Source of the DNA: Oligoflexus sp.
GTDB lineage: Bacteria; Bdellovibrionota_B; Oligoflexia; Oligoflexales; Oligoflexaceae
NCBI GenBank assembly: GCA_030151925.1
Contig: JASLCY010000420.1
Location: 1-13,526, forward strand
Reading direction: 5' to 3'
DNA length: 13,526 nt
Part shown: piece after piece, positions 1 through 6,169 of the stretch
How positions within the stretch are numbered: the first letter of the stretch is position 1
Layout: each line of letters begins with the position of its first letter
Program-made: the position numbers and the translations under genes
The notes under the pieces: generated by a model
Told to the model about the DNA's origin: nothing
What the model saw: only the letters and a program-made list of their open reading frames with translations
The model's database searches: none

Positions 1-1
1 G

Positions 2-514
2 TTCTTCGGCCTCCGTTATTGGGCCAAGACGATCTCGGGCAAGCGCTTCATCGACACTTACATCCTCAAGGCGCCGATACTCGGCGACGTGATGACCAAG
101 ATCGCCGTCGGCCGCTTCTGTTCGACGATGTCGACGATGATGGGCTCGGGCGTGGCTATCCTCGAAGCCTTGAACATCTGCGCGGCCTCGTCCGGCAACG
201 TGAAGATCGAAGAGTTCGTCTTCAACGTGCGCGACGAGATCTCGAAGGGTTCGACCTTCGCCGAACCGCTCGGCCACGGCTCGCTCTTCCCGAAGATGGT
301 GGTCTCGATGGTGGCCGTCGGTGAATCGACCGGTACGCTCGACGAGACGCTGAAGAAGGTGACCGATATCTACGACGAGGAAGTCGACAACGCGATCGCG
401 GCGATGATGAAGATGATCGAACCCCTTATGATCGTCGTGATCGGCGGGATCGTCGGCTTCATCGTGATCGCGATGTACCTCCCGATCTTCTCTCTCGCCG
501 GTACGATGGGCTAA
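2..514 (+). CDS. pilC: Type IV pilus inner-membrane platform protein PilC, C-terminal part
   Basis: This is the 3' end of a gene that enters from the left edge; 170 residues are visible, in frame from base 2 to the TAA at 512-514. The protein belongs to the PilC/GspF (T2SSF) family, the polytopic inner-membrane platform on which the pilus assembly and retraction ATPases act. What I see is the second T2SSF repeat: a helical cytoplasmic segment with the family pattern GRFCSTMSTMMGSG, then MVAVGESTGTLDETL, and a last hydrophobic helix ending in MYLPIFSLAGTMG. The ending MYLPIF close to the C terminus favours PilC over the type II secretion homologue GspF, though the two cannot be fully separated from this fragment. 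Its stop overlaps the end of the convergent zinc-ribbon gene by four bases. Confidence 0.9.
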   Translation, partial: FFGLRYWAKTISGKRFIDTYILKAPILGDVMTKIAVGRFCSTMSTMMGSGVAILEALNICAASSGNVKIEEFVFNVRDEISKGSTFAEPLGHGSLFPKMVVSMVAVGESTGTLDETLKKVTDIYDEEVDNAIAAMMKMIEPLMIVVIGGIVGFIVIAMYLPIFSLAGTMG

Positions 515-741
515 GCCGGTTTCGTCCAACGATTCAAGCACTCGGGGCAGCTGTAGACATACGCTGCCCCTTTCAATTCCGCGACGTCGGGGCCTTTATG
601 CTGGCAACGGGGGCAGGCCTCGTCCTGATGGTTGTAGGAGCAGAGCGAATTGCGGCAGCGCTCCTTGCCCGTTCCCTCGACTCTCTTCGTAGGCCCTTGA
701 CAGACCGGGCAACGCCCTGAGGCGCGGCGTTCACTTTCCAT
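511..741 (-). CDS. Small double zinc-ribbon protein, function unknown
   Basis: A 76-residue protein with two CxxC pairs in each half. The first set is C11/C14 with C29 and C34; the second is C43/C46 with C65/C68. That spacing is what two consecutive zinc ribbons would look like, and little sequence remains outside them, so this is probably a small zinc-binding protein. I do not recognise a named family and assign no function. GGAAG lies five bases before the ATG (739-741), which supports the start. It sits 15 bases behind the TVP38-like gene and is probably the last gene of the kdsA unit. Its TAG stop overlaps the pilC stop from the opposite strand. The regular cysteine spacing is the main argument that it is a real gene. 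Confidence 0.72.
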   Translation of the reverse strand: MESERRASGRCPVCQGPTKRVEGTGKERCRNSLCSYNHQDEACPRCQHKGPDVAELKGAAYVYSCPECLNRWTKPA

Positions 742-756
742 AGTTGCTTCCTAGGC

Positions 757-1446
757 TTAAGATGCGGTTGGACGCTTCCTCGATTCTACCAGTTTTTTGA
801 TGGCGAGCGGTAGCAGGCCCAGGAGGGCGAAGCCGGCGATGAGCAGGGGGGACATCACCGCCCTCAGGCCTTCGACGTCATCGAGATGAAGGCCGGCGAG
901 CGCGTAGACGAGCGTCCCGGGTATGATGCCGAGGAGCGTGACGCAAGCGAAGGTGCGCGTTTTCATCGGCGAGACGGCCATCAGGATGTTGGTGAGGAGG
1001 AAGGGGAAGAGCGGGATGAGGCGCAGCGGGAAAAGGTAATACCCCCCGTCTTTCGCGATTTCCGCCGACACGCGCCCGAGCCGCGGTCCGCACTTCGACA
1101 CGAACCAATCGCGGAAGAGGTAGCGCCCGACCACGAAAGCCAGCGTCGCTCCTGTCGTGCTCGCGAGTATGGAGAGGACGGCGCCGAGAGGCAGGCCGAA
1201 GATCGCCCCGGCCGTCAGCGTGAAAACCGTAGCGCCCGGCAGGGAAAGGGCTGCGAGGATGATATAGGCCAGCACGAAGAGGAAGGTGAAGAGGATCGGC
1301 CGCGCTTCGTAGACGGCGAAGAGATCGGCGATCCTCTGGTCCAGGCCTTCGAGCATCATATAGCGTTGCAGATCGAAGGCGACGAATCCGATGAGCAATA
1401 TCAAGATGCCGCCGACCAAGACGCTCCTGAAAGGGCTGAGGGGCAT
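757..1446 (-). CDS. TVP38/TMEM64-family (DedA-like) inner-membrane protein
   Basis: A 229-residue polytopic membrane protein. Hydrophobic segments lie near residues 8-24, 51-69, 73-108, 137-158, 166-185 and 199-216. The TVP38/TMEM64 (SNARE-associated, VTT domain) signature is clear: FTLTAGAIFGLPLG at about 75-88, then a small-residue stretch leading into LAFVVGR at 102-108, then RLIPLFPF at 142-149 and LGIIPGTLVYALAG at 172-185. Proteins of this superfamily are linked to lipid handling or scrambling in the inner membrane; the substrate here is unknown. GGAG eight bases before the ATG is a plausible ribosome binding site; a closer GAAGGA touches the start codon. It follows kdsA by 21 bases and precedes the zinc-ribbon gene by 15, so the three are probably one transcript. 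Confidence 0.88.
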   Translation of the reverse strand: MPLSPFRSVLVGGILILLIGFVAFDLQRYMMLEGLDQRIADLFAVYEARPILFTFLFVLAYIILAALSLPGATVFTLTAGAIFGLPLGAVLSILASTTGATLAFVVGRYLFRDWFVSKCGPRLGRVSAEIAKDGGYYLFPLRLIPLFPFLLTNILMAVSPMKTRTFACVTLLGIIPGTLVYALAGLHLDDVEGLRAVMSPLLIAGFALLGLLPLAIKKLVESRKRPTAS

Positions 1447-1467
1447 TCCTTCTGCTCCATTGACATC

Positions 1468-2328
1468 TTAGACGAAAGCGCCGTCCTGCGACGTCGCTGC
1501 CTTAAGATGATACCAGAGTGGAATGATCTGTCGCAAAAGAACTGAGGCCTGTTCGATGGAAAGCTGCGTAGCCGCATCGCTTTTCGCTTGATCGGGATGA
1601 GCGTGCACCTCGAGGAAGAATCCGTCGAGGTATCCCGTCGCCGTCGCCGCGCGCGCGAGTACGGGCGCGAAGCTGCGAAGGCCGCCCGAGACTTCGCCGC
1701 TCGTTCCGCCCGCGGCCGGAAGCTGCAGGCTATGCGTGATGTCGAAGATCACCGGCGCCCCGAGGTCGCTCATCACTTTGAGTCCCCGCATGTCGACCAC
1801 GAGATTGCCGTAACCGAAGGTCACGCCGCGTTCGGTGAGGGCGTAGTTGGGTGCAAAACCTTTTTCTTTCGCAGCCGCCACCATTTTGCTGATGATGTGC
1901 TGGGAATTTTCAGGGGCTAGGAACTGACCCTTTTTGACGTTGACAGCACGACCTGTGTGAGCCGCCGCGACCAAAAGGTCAGTTTGACGGCAAAGGAAGG
2001 CTGGAATCTGCAGAACGTCGATCACTTCTGCGGCTTCCGACACCTGCACAGTTTCATGCACATCCGTCAAAACAGGCAGGCCTTTGTATTGGCTTTTGAT
2101 GGTATCGAACCATTTTAAGGTCTGCGGCAAGCCTGGGCCACGATAGCTACTAATTGACGTACGATTCGCCTTGTCAAAGCTAGCCTTGAAGATCAAATCA
2201 AACTTGAGTTCTTGGCTTAGTGCGTGCAGCGGCTGAACGACAGTTTGCAAGAGTTCAAGTGACTCCGCCATACACGGCCCGGCGATAACAAAGGGACGTG
2301 AAGGTCTACGCTGAAATGTAAAGGCCAT
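1468..2328 (-). CDS. kdsA: 3-deoxy-8-phosphooctulonate synthase (Kdo-8-P synthase), metal-dependent type
   Basis: The enzyme condenses phosphoenolpyruvate with arabinose 5-phosphate to Kdo 8-phosphate in the cytoplasm, the committed step of Kdo synthesis for the lipopolysaccharide inner core. Its 286 residues carry the family motifs in order: IAGPC (15-19), KASFDKANRTS (48-58), TDVHE (88-92), IPAFLCRQTDLL (108-119), NVKKGQF (130-136), ERGVTFGYGNLVVDMR (166-181), FDITHSLQLP (195-204) and FLEVHAHP (238-245). C19, H199, E240 and D251 match the four metal ligands of the Aquifex-type enzyme; the E. coli metal-free type has Asn at the cysteine position. AAAGG ten bases before the ATG is an acceptable ribosome binding site. 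It is the first gene of a leftward three-gene unit. By hand count the 5' half is near 51% GC and the 3' half near 65%. Confidence 0.97.
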   Translation of the reverse strand: MAFTFQRRPSRPFVIAGPCMAESLELLQTVVQPLHALSQELKFDLIFKASFDKANRTSISSYRGPGLPQTLKWFDTIKSQYKGLPVLTDVHETVQVSEAAEVIDVLQIPAFLCRQTDLLVAAAHTGRAVNVKKGQFLAPENSQHIISKMVAAAKEKGFAPNYALTERGVTFGYGNLVVDMRGLKVMSDLGAPVIFDITHSLQLPAAGGTSGEVSGGLRSFAPVLARAATATGYLDGFFLEVHAHPDQAKSDAATQLSIEQASVLLRQIIPLWYHLKAATSQDGAFV

Positions 2329-2409
2329 GGCCGGAGTACCTTTCTATAATAAGAACCGAGGACACGTTTTTCACAAGAACGGACTAGGTTTTTCGTACCG
2401 TTCTTTGAT

Positions 2410-2439
2410 AGCCTAGTGAGGTCGGCCTGAGCTAGTCAA
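2410..2439 (-). promoter_or_regulatory. Candidate sigma-70-type promoter for the kdsA unit
   Basis: On the minus strand TTGACT (2434-2439) is followed after 18 bases by TAGGCT (2410-2415). The -35 matches consensus in five of six positions and the -10 is weak. Transcription would begin near 2403, giving a leader of about 75 bases before the kdsA ATG. A second, closer AT-rich element (TATTAT on the minus strand, 2345-2350) is an alternative -10 but lacks a well-spaced -35. This is a pattern match only. Confidence 0.35.
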
Positions 2440-2454
2440 AGTCTTTCAGCGCTT

Positions 2455-2509
2455 AAAAAAATCGCTGCGAAAGAAACCGTTGACTTCAACTCCCGGCTGC
2501 TTTAATTAT
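2455..2509 (+). promoter_or_regulatory. Candidate promoter for tRNA-Phe - secG - tRNA-Leu
   Basis: TTGACT (2480-2485) and AATTAT (2504-2509) are separated by 18 bases; a start near 2516 would leave a leader of about 15 bases before tRNA-Phe. A run of seven A residues (2455-2461) lies where an UP element often sits in strong stable-RNA promoters. The -35 is good (five of six); the -10 matches four of six. Together with the candidate kdsA promoter it makes a back-to-back divergent pair in the 202-base non-coding stretch 2329-2530, which otherwise shows no coding potential to me. Confidence 0.5.
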
Positions 2510-2530
2510 CAAGCTCCCTTTCGGGAAAGT

Positions 2531-2606
2531 GGCTTCTTAGCTCAGTTGGTAGAGCAGTAGATTGAAAATCTACGTGTCCCCAGTTCGATTCTGGGAGAAG
2601 CCACCA
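2531..2606 (+). tRNA. tRNA-Phe (anticodon GAA)
   Basis: A full cloverleaf folds by eye. The acceptor strands are GGCTTCT (2531-2537) and AGAAGCC (2596-2602). The D arm contains AGTTGGTA, the anticodon stem is GTAGA/TCTAC, and the loop TTGAAAA puts the anticodon GAA at 2564-2566. The T arm is CCCAG/CTGGG around TTCGATT. The discriminator A and CCA are encoded (2603-2606), so the gene is 76 bases long. It lies 21 bases upstream of secG in the same direction and is probably cut from a common transcript. Confidence 0.98.
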
Positions 2607-2627
2607 TAAGTTTCTATCGGTGGTAAA

Positions 2628-2978
2628 ATGGAAGTTTTTCTGAACACCGTACATACCCTCGCTGCACTGTTCTTGATCTTCGTGATCATCATTCAGGGCG
2701 GTAACTCAGGTGGCGTTGGCGCAGCCTTTGGTGGTGGAAACTCGACTGGCCTCTTCGGTGCTTCGGGTGCAACATCGTTCCTCGGCAAAGTCACGTACGT
2801 GATGGCGGGTATTTTCATGGCATCGAGCATTTGGCTCTCCGTGAGTACCGGCAAATCTGGTCACACAGGTTTGACGAAAAAACTGGAGCAGCAAGCCGGT
2901 GAAGTGAAGACGGATGCAGCACCGCCTGCAGCAGAATCAAAACCAGTTGAGCCGACAAAACCAGTAGAAACTAAATAG
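2628..2978 (+). CDS. secG: Protein-export channel subunit SecG
   Basis: SecG is the small non-essential partner of SecYE in the inner-membrane translocon and assists SecA-driven export. The 116-residue protein has the family layout: a first membrane helix at about 5-24, a glycine-rich cytoplasmic loop with GGNSGGVGAAFGGGNS (24-39) and LFGASGATSFLGK (42-54), then a second membrane helix at about 55-73. After that comes a charged, Ala/Pro-rich tail of about 40 residues in which KPVE occurs twice; it is probably disordered. GGTGG four bases before the ATG is a modest ribosome binding site. The gene lies between two tRNA genes with spacers of 21 and 30 bases. A secG-tRNA-Leu(GAG) order is also known in E. 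coli (secG-leuU). Confidence 0.95.
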   Translation: MEVFLNTVHTLAALFLIFVIIIQGGNSGGVGAAFGGGNSTGLFGASGATSFLGKVTYVMAGIFMASSIWLSVSTGKSGHTGLTKKLEQQAGEVKTDAAPPAAESKPVEPTKPVETK

Positions 2979-2981
2979 GAA

Positions 2982-2998
2982 AAAAGCTACAAGCTTTT
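2982..2998 (+). other. Small A/T-rich hairpin between secG and tRNA-Leu
   Basis: AAAAGCT (2982-2988) and AGCTTTT (2992-2998) are perfect complements around a three-base loop ACA. The stem has only two G-C pairs. It lies just behind the secG stop and 10 bases before tRNA-Leu. The Ts are inside the stem and no free U-run follows, so it is a poor terminator; it could be a processing or stability element that separates the mRNA from the tRNA precursor. Confidence 0.45.
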
Positions 2999-3008
2999 AC
3001 CGTTCTAA

Positions 3009-3093
3009 GCTCAGGTGGTGGAATTGGTAGACACGCATGTTTGAGGGGCATGTGCCGCAAGGTGTGGGGGTTCGAGTCCCCCCCTGAGCACCA
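3009..3093 (+). tRNA. tRNA-Leu (anticodon GAG)
   Basis: A class II tRNA with a long variable arm. The acceptor strands are GCTCAGG (3009-3015) and CCTGAGC (3083-3089). The D region holds the Leu-like GGTGGAATTGGTAGACAC. The anticodon stem CATGT/GCATG has one G-T pair, and the loop TTGAGGG gives anticodon GAG at 3043-3045, reading CUU and CUC codons. The variable arm follows, then the T arm GGGGG/CCCCC around TTCGAGT. The discriminator A and CCA are encoded at 3090-3093. It is the last gene before a strong hairpin terminator. Confidence 0.97.
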
Positions 3094-3108
3094 TTAAAAG
3101 AAAACCTC

Positions 3109-3143
3109 AAAAACCCAGACGCTGCAAGGCTTCTGGGTTTTTT
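3109..3143 (+). terminator. Intrinsic terminator, probably bidirectional
   Basis: AAAAACCCAGA (3109-3119) pairs with TCTGGGTTTTT (3132-3142), with a 12-base loop that can add two more G-C pairs, and runs into a T-rich tract. It follows tRNA-Leu by 15 bases and closes the tRNA-Phe - secG - tRNA-Leu unit. Read on the other strand, the same stem is followed by T-rich sequence and lies six bases past the queG stop, so it can end that unit too. Confidence 0.85.
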
Positions 3144-3148
3144 CTTTG

Positions 3149-4195
3149 TCAGCTCTGCACGCGACGCGCCCTGATCTGTTGAACGGTCTGATGCAAGACC
3201 TCTTCGTCGCCTTCGACCACCGACGCCAAAGCTTCTTCCAAACGAGGATCATTCCATTCCGAAAGCGCGATGAGCGCGTTGCGGCGAAGGCCGCTGCGTT
3301 TGGCTCGAGTCGCCGGCGAGCCGCCGAAAGTCGCGACGTAATAAGCCTGGTCCATGGTCGCGATCGCAAAAGGATCGACTTCCGCGGCGGTGAGCAGAGA
3401 AGGTTCCCGCGTCGTCGTCTGCGCGCGATTGTAGGGGAAGGCGAGCTGGCAAATATCGCAGCCGAAAAGATAGATCTTCACCCAAGGCCAGAACTCCTCG
3501 GGAATAGGGCCGCGATGTTCGATCGTCCAGTAGGCCAGGCACTTCCGGGCGTCGAGCGAATACGCTTCATCCAGCGCGCCGGTCGGACAATAGACCTGGC
3601 AACGCTTGCAGCTTCCGCATCCACCGGCGCTCGAACGCTGCATGGGATCGACTCGCTCCTTCTCATCAGGCGCGAGGAGGTATTGGTCGAACATGATCTC
3701 GGAGAGCAAAAACATGCTGCCGAGCTCGGGGTGAATAAAACACGTGTTTTTCCCGATGAATCCCTTCGTCGTACGATTGGCGAGCGCGCGCTCGAGCACC
3801 GGCGCGCTATCGACCAGCACGCGCGCCTTAAGATCGGGAACGCGCTTCGTGAGCTCGGCGACGATGAATTCGCCGCGTTTCCTCAGGCTCTTGTGATAAT
3901 CCTTGAGCCGCGCATACTGGGCGATGCGCGCGCGACCGCCCATGACGGCGCCGAGCTTATCGCCCTGATAGTAATTCATGCCGAAGATGAAGGCTTGTTT
4001 GCTGCCTTCCAGGAGGCCCGTGGGATCCTGGCGAAGGGAAAGATTGTTTTCGAGAAACTCCATATCGGCATGAAAGCCTTTATCAAGCCACTCGCGAAAC
4101 ATATGAAAAGTCGGCTCAGGACCGAGATTCACGACTCCGAGGAATTCGAGATTTTGGCTCTGGAAGAGCGCTTTGACTTCCTCGGGCTTAAGCAG
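3149..4195 (-). CDS. queG: Epoxyqueuosine reductase QueG, with an apparent CTG start
   Basis: QueG performs the last queuosine step, reducing epoxyqueuosine to queuosine in the anticodon of GUN tRNAs, using cobalamin and two [4Fe-4S] clusters. The 348-residue reading starts at CTG (4193-4195): AAAGGA lies seven bases upstream, and the 21 added residues resemble the family's N-terminal helix and strand (KALFQSQNLEFLGVV). A GTG at 4130-4132 would remove them and has no clear ribosome binding site. The motif with the family's catalytic Asp is DSAPVLERA (D129). Cysteines C193, C196, C199, C203, C219, C246 and C249 match seven of the eight cluster ligands; the eighth, in the usual CPxN, is F253 (codon 3437-3439). 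A C-terminal repeat region with RRNALIAL suggests the usual HEAT-like end. It follows aroE by 11 bases. Confidence 0.93.
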   Translation of the reverse strand: MLKPEEVKALFQSQNLEFLGVVNLGPEPTFHMFREWLDKGFHADMEFLENNLSLRQDPTGLLEGSKQAFIFGMNYYQGDKLGAVMGGRARIAQYARLKDYHKSLRKRGEFIVAELTKRVPDLKARVLVDSAPVLERALANRTTKGFIGKNTCFIHPELGSMFLLSEIMFDQYLLAPDEKERVDPMQRSSAGGCGSCKRCQVYCPTGALDEAYSLDARKCLAYWTIEHRGPIPEEFWPWVKIYLFGCDICQLAFPYNRAQTTTREPSLLTAAEVDPFAIATMDQAYYVATFGGSPATRAKRSGLRRNALIALSEWNDPRLEEALASVVEGDEEVLHQTVQQIRARRVQS

Positions 4196-4202
4196 GGCGT
4201 TT

Positions 4203-4208
4203 TCCTTT
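4203..4208 (-). promoter_or_regulatory. Ribosome binding site that decides the queG start
   Basis: AAAGGA on the minus strand, seven bases before CTG (4193-4195). It overlaps the TAA stop of aroE (4207-4209), so ribosomes ending aroE could restart on queG. No ATG, GTG or TTG in the queG frame lies at a suitable distance behind it. Confidence 0.65.
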
Positions 4209-5037
4209 ACGGCGAAGAGAGATGAGCGTCGATCGCAGCCTTGATAGCCTTGGCTTCCGCCGCCTCACCCCACCAGAGTTTTTGAGCCAGGAGGGCCTGG
4301 TGAACGAGCATATAAATACCGTCTTGACTGGGTATATTCAAGCTTTCTGCGGTTTTTAAAAGAGCTGAGGGCTGGCCGTAAACCATATCGACAAAGGCGC
4401 CCTTAAGCTCCGCTAAGGCTCCGCAAAACCGTTCCAATCCATCTCCCCGAAGAGGTGCGCTGGTGCACTGCACAAGCAGGGCCTTCGGATACTGTCTGAT
4501 CACCTGGGCGAGAGCCTCGACCGTAAAGTCATGAAAGATGATTCCTTTCATCTCCGCTTCTCCCGCCCCAGGAGTCCGGCGCAGCACATGGATCTCTCGC
4601 CCGGGTTTATCCCGCAAAGCCTTGTTAATAATGGCTTTCGCGGCCCCACCGTAACCGAGGCAGATCAGGGCCGGGAAATCATCGAGCGTAGGCCCTAGCT
4701 CCTTGAGCCCTTCGCAAAAGCCCTCGGCATCCGTGCTGGTCGCCAGCCAGCCCGAGCTTTGCGGAACCAGGGTGTTGCAGGTGATGACCTTCGACTCAGG
4801 GAAGCGCGCGGCGACTGTTTCTTTATAGGGCAGAGTTATATTGAGGCCGTAGCAGCCCATATCGCGCAGCGAGTCAAAGAACGCGGGCTTCGGCGGCTCC
4901 TGGAAATCAAAGGGGACGTAGACGTAGTCGAACCCGAGGAGGCGGGCCGAGGTATTATGGATAAAAGGCGAAAGCGAGTGCGTGAGGCCCTTGCCGATTA
5001 ATCCACCTACGCGAGTCGATCCCCTTACTATTGCCAT
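4207..5037 (-). CDS. aroE: Shikimate dehydrogenase
   Basis: The enzyme reduces 3-dehydroshikimate to shikimate with NADPH, the fourth step of the shikimate pathway to aromatic amino acids, in the cytoplasm. The 276-residue length is usual. Motifs in order: HSLSPFIHN (20-28, shikimate-binding serines S21 and S23), GLNITLPYKE (64-73) with catalytic K72, NTL (88-90), STDAEGF (101-107) with the partner D103, the nucleotide-binding GYGGAAKA in place of the usual GAGGAA, VDMVYGQP, and near the end DGIYMLVHQALLAQKLWWG. These favour AroE over the related quinate/shikimate dehydrogenase YdiB, but sequence alone does not settle cofactor preference. The ATG at 5035-5037 is preceded by GGTGGTGAGG, a possible but loosely placed ribosome binding site. 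queG follows after 11 bases. Confidence 0.93.
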   Translation of the reverse strand: MAIVRGSTRVGGLIGKGLTHSLSPFIHNTSARLLGFDYVYVPFDFQEPPKPAFFDSLRDMGCYGLNITLPYKETVAARFPESKVITCNTLVPQSSGWLATSTDAEGFCEGLKELGPTLDDFPALICLGYGGAAKAIINKALRDKPGREIHVLRRTPGAGEAEMKGIIFHDFTVEALAQVIRQYPKALLVQCTSAPLRGDGLERFCGALAELKGAFVDMVYGQPSALLKTAESLNIPSQDGIYMLVHQALLAQKLWWGEAAEAKAIKAAIDAHLSSP

Positions 5038-5132
5038 ACCTCACCACCCGAGCTGATATTCGTCTGTTATTTCTATTTCTTACGAACCGCAGTAAATTCA
5101 CCTTGGCCATCGCCGGCATGACGATTCCCATG

Positions 5133-5138
5133 TATAAT
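5133..5138 (+). promoter_or_regulatory. Candidate -10 element of the ribF promoter
   Basis: A perfect TATAAT, 31 bases before the ribF TTG start; transcription from about 5145 would give a leader near 25 bases. I see no good -35 at 16-18 bases; the closest TTG-containing hexamer, TTGGCC (5103-5108), is 24 bases away. The rest of the 132-base aroE-ribF spacer (5038-5169) shows no structure long enough for an FMN riboswitch. Confidence 0.4.
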
Positions 5139-5156
5139 AAGAGGCGTCACGTAAGC

Positions 5157-5162
5157 AAAGGA
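5157..5162 (+). promoter_or_regulatory. Ribosome binding site supporting the TTG start of ribF
   Basis: AAAGGA ends seven bases before TTG (5170-5172), the best-placed initiation codon for ribF. It has the same hexamer and the same spacing as the site before the queG CTG codon. Confidence 0.7.
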
Positions 5163-5169
5163 TCTCTCC

Positions 5170-6153
5170 TTGAAAGTTTTGAAGTCGCATCCGGGACAAA
5201 CCTTCCCGGTTCTTGACCATCTCAGTTCAGTGACGATAGGAAACTTCGATGGCTGCCATCGAGGGCATCAGAAGTTGCTCGAATCCGCGGAAGACCTCGC
5301 GGCTAAAGCCGGCGCGAAAACCACGGTCCTGACCTTCGATCCCCATCCGCGCGAATACTTCTCCAAGACGACCCATGTTCCGCGGCTCTTCCAGCCCGAG
5401 CAAAAGATCCGCGCGTTGACCGAACTCGGCGTCGACGTCACCATCATCCAGAACTTCGACGAAGCCTTCTGCCACCTGTCGCCCGAGGAATTCGCCGGCG
5501 ATCTGCTGGGCGGCAAACTCAAGACCGTCGCCGTCACGGTCGGCTACGACTTCCGCTTCGGCCGAGGCCGCGCCGGCCGTCCTGAAGACTTTTCCCAGTA
5601 TATTCCCGATTGTCAGGTGAAACAAATCGAAGAGATCACGATCCGGGGCGATAAGGTCAGCAGCAGCGCCATTCGCCAGTTGCTCGGCGAGGGCGAGATC
5701 GCGCGCGCGAATCAGTTGCTCGGCCGCCCCTACCTTATCGAAGGGCGAATCCAGAGAGGTCGGCAGCTGGGCCGCAAACTCGGCTTTCCCACCGCCAACC
5801 TCACGAGCAAGGACCAGATGCTGCCGAAGACAGGCGTCTACGGCGGGTGGGCCGTTCTCGAGAAGGATCCGGCGATCTTCTCGATGGCCGCGACCAAGGT
5901 TCCCTGCGTGATGAACATCGGCTACCGCCCGACGGTCGAGCAGCAGGATCCTCAGCTGTTGGTGGAAGTTCATCTCCTCGAGGGGAGCTATGGGGCCGAT
6001 AGCCTTTATGATCAGCCTATCGGCATCTACGTGGAATATTTCCTGAGGCCCGAGCAGAAGTTCGCTTCGCTCGACGAGCTCAAAACGCAGATCCTGAAAG
6101 ACAGCGACGCCGCGCGGCAAAAACTCAGAGCGAGCGCCTCGGCCCATAAATGA
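5170..6153 (+). CDS. ribF: Bifunctional riboflavin kinase / FAD synthetase
   Basis: RibF phosphorylates riboflavin to FMN and adenylylates FMN to FAD in the cytoplasm. The 327 residues show both domains. The N-terminal nucleotidyltransferase domain has TIGNFDGCHRGH (22-33), an HxGH-type motif with Cys where Val is common, TFDPHP (55-60), VGYDFRFGRGRAG (124-136) and the SSSAIR motif (164-169). The C-terminal riboflavin kinase domain begins near 185 with GRPYLIEGRIQRG, then GRKLGFPTANL (201-211), GVY (222-224), NIGYRPT (249-255), EVHLL (266-270) and YFLRPEQKF (290-298). The start is TTG, chosen for the ribosome binding site at 5157-5162. It diverges from aroE and converges on the lipoprotein gene with a 16-base gap; I see no terminator in that gap. 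Confidence 0.96.
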   Translation: MKVLKSHPGQTFPVLDHLSSVTIGNFDGCHRGHQKLLESAEDLAAKAGAKTTVLTFDPHPREYFSKTTHVPRLFQPEQKIRALTELGVDVTIIQNFDEAFCHLSPEEFAGDLLGGKLKTVAVTVGYDFRFGRGRAGRPEDFSQYIPDCQVKQIEEITIRGDKVSSSAIRQLLGEGEIARANQLLGRPYLIEGRIQRGRQLGRKLGFPTANLTSKDQMLPKTGVYGGWAVLEKDPAIFSMAATKVPCVMNIGYRPTVEQQDPQLLVEVHLLEGSYGADSLYDQPIGIYVEYFLRPEQKFASLDELKTQILKDSDAARQKLRASASAHK

Positions 6154-6169
6154 GCGGGCGCCCTTCCTA

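Noticed and set aside
2345..2354. TATAATAAGA on the plus strand, the same ten bases as at 5133-5142 before ribF
   Set aside because: It lies about 180 bases before tRNA-Phe with no good -35, in an AT-rich leader of kdsA. A closer and better promoter exists at 2480-2509. The shared 10-mer may be chance.
4130..4132. GTG as the start of queG
   Set aside because: It would remove the family's N-terminal helix and strand and has no clear ribosome binding site; the CTG at 4193-4195 explains both.
5038..5169. A possible FMN riboswitch before ribF
   Set aside because: The spacer is 132 bases shared with divergent aroE, and I could not find the conserved FMN aptamer core or a terminator/anti-terminator pair.
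5031..5216. A 61-codon open frame in the aroE-ribF spacer
   Set aside because: It overlaps the aroE start and enters ribF in another frame, has no ribosome binding site, and its product shows no motif.
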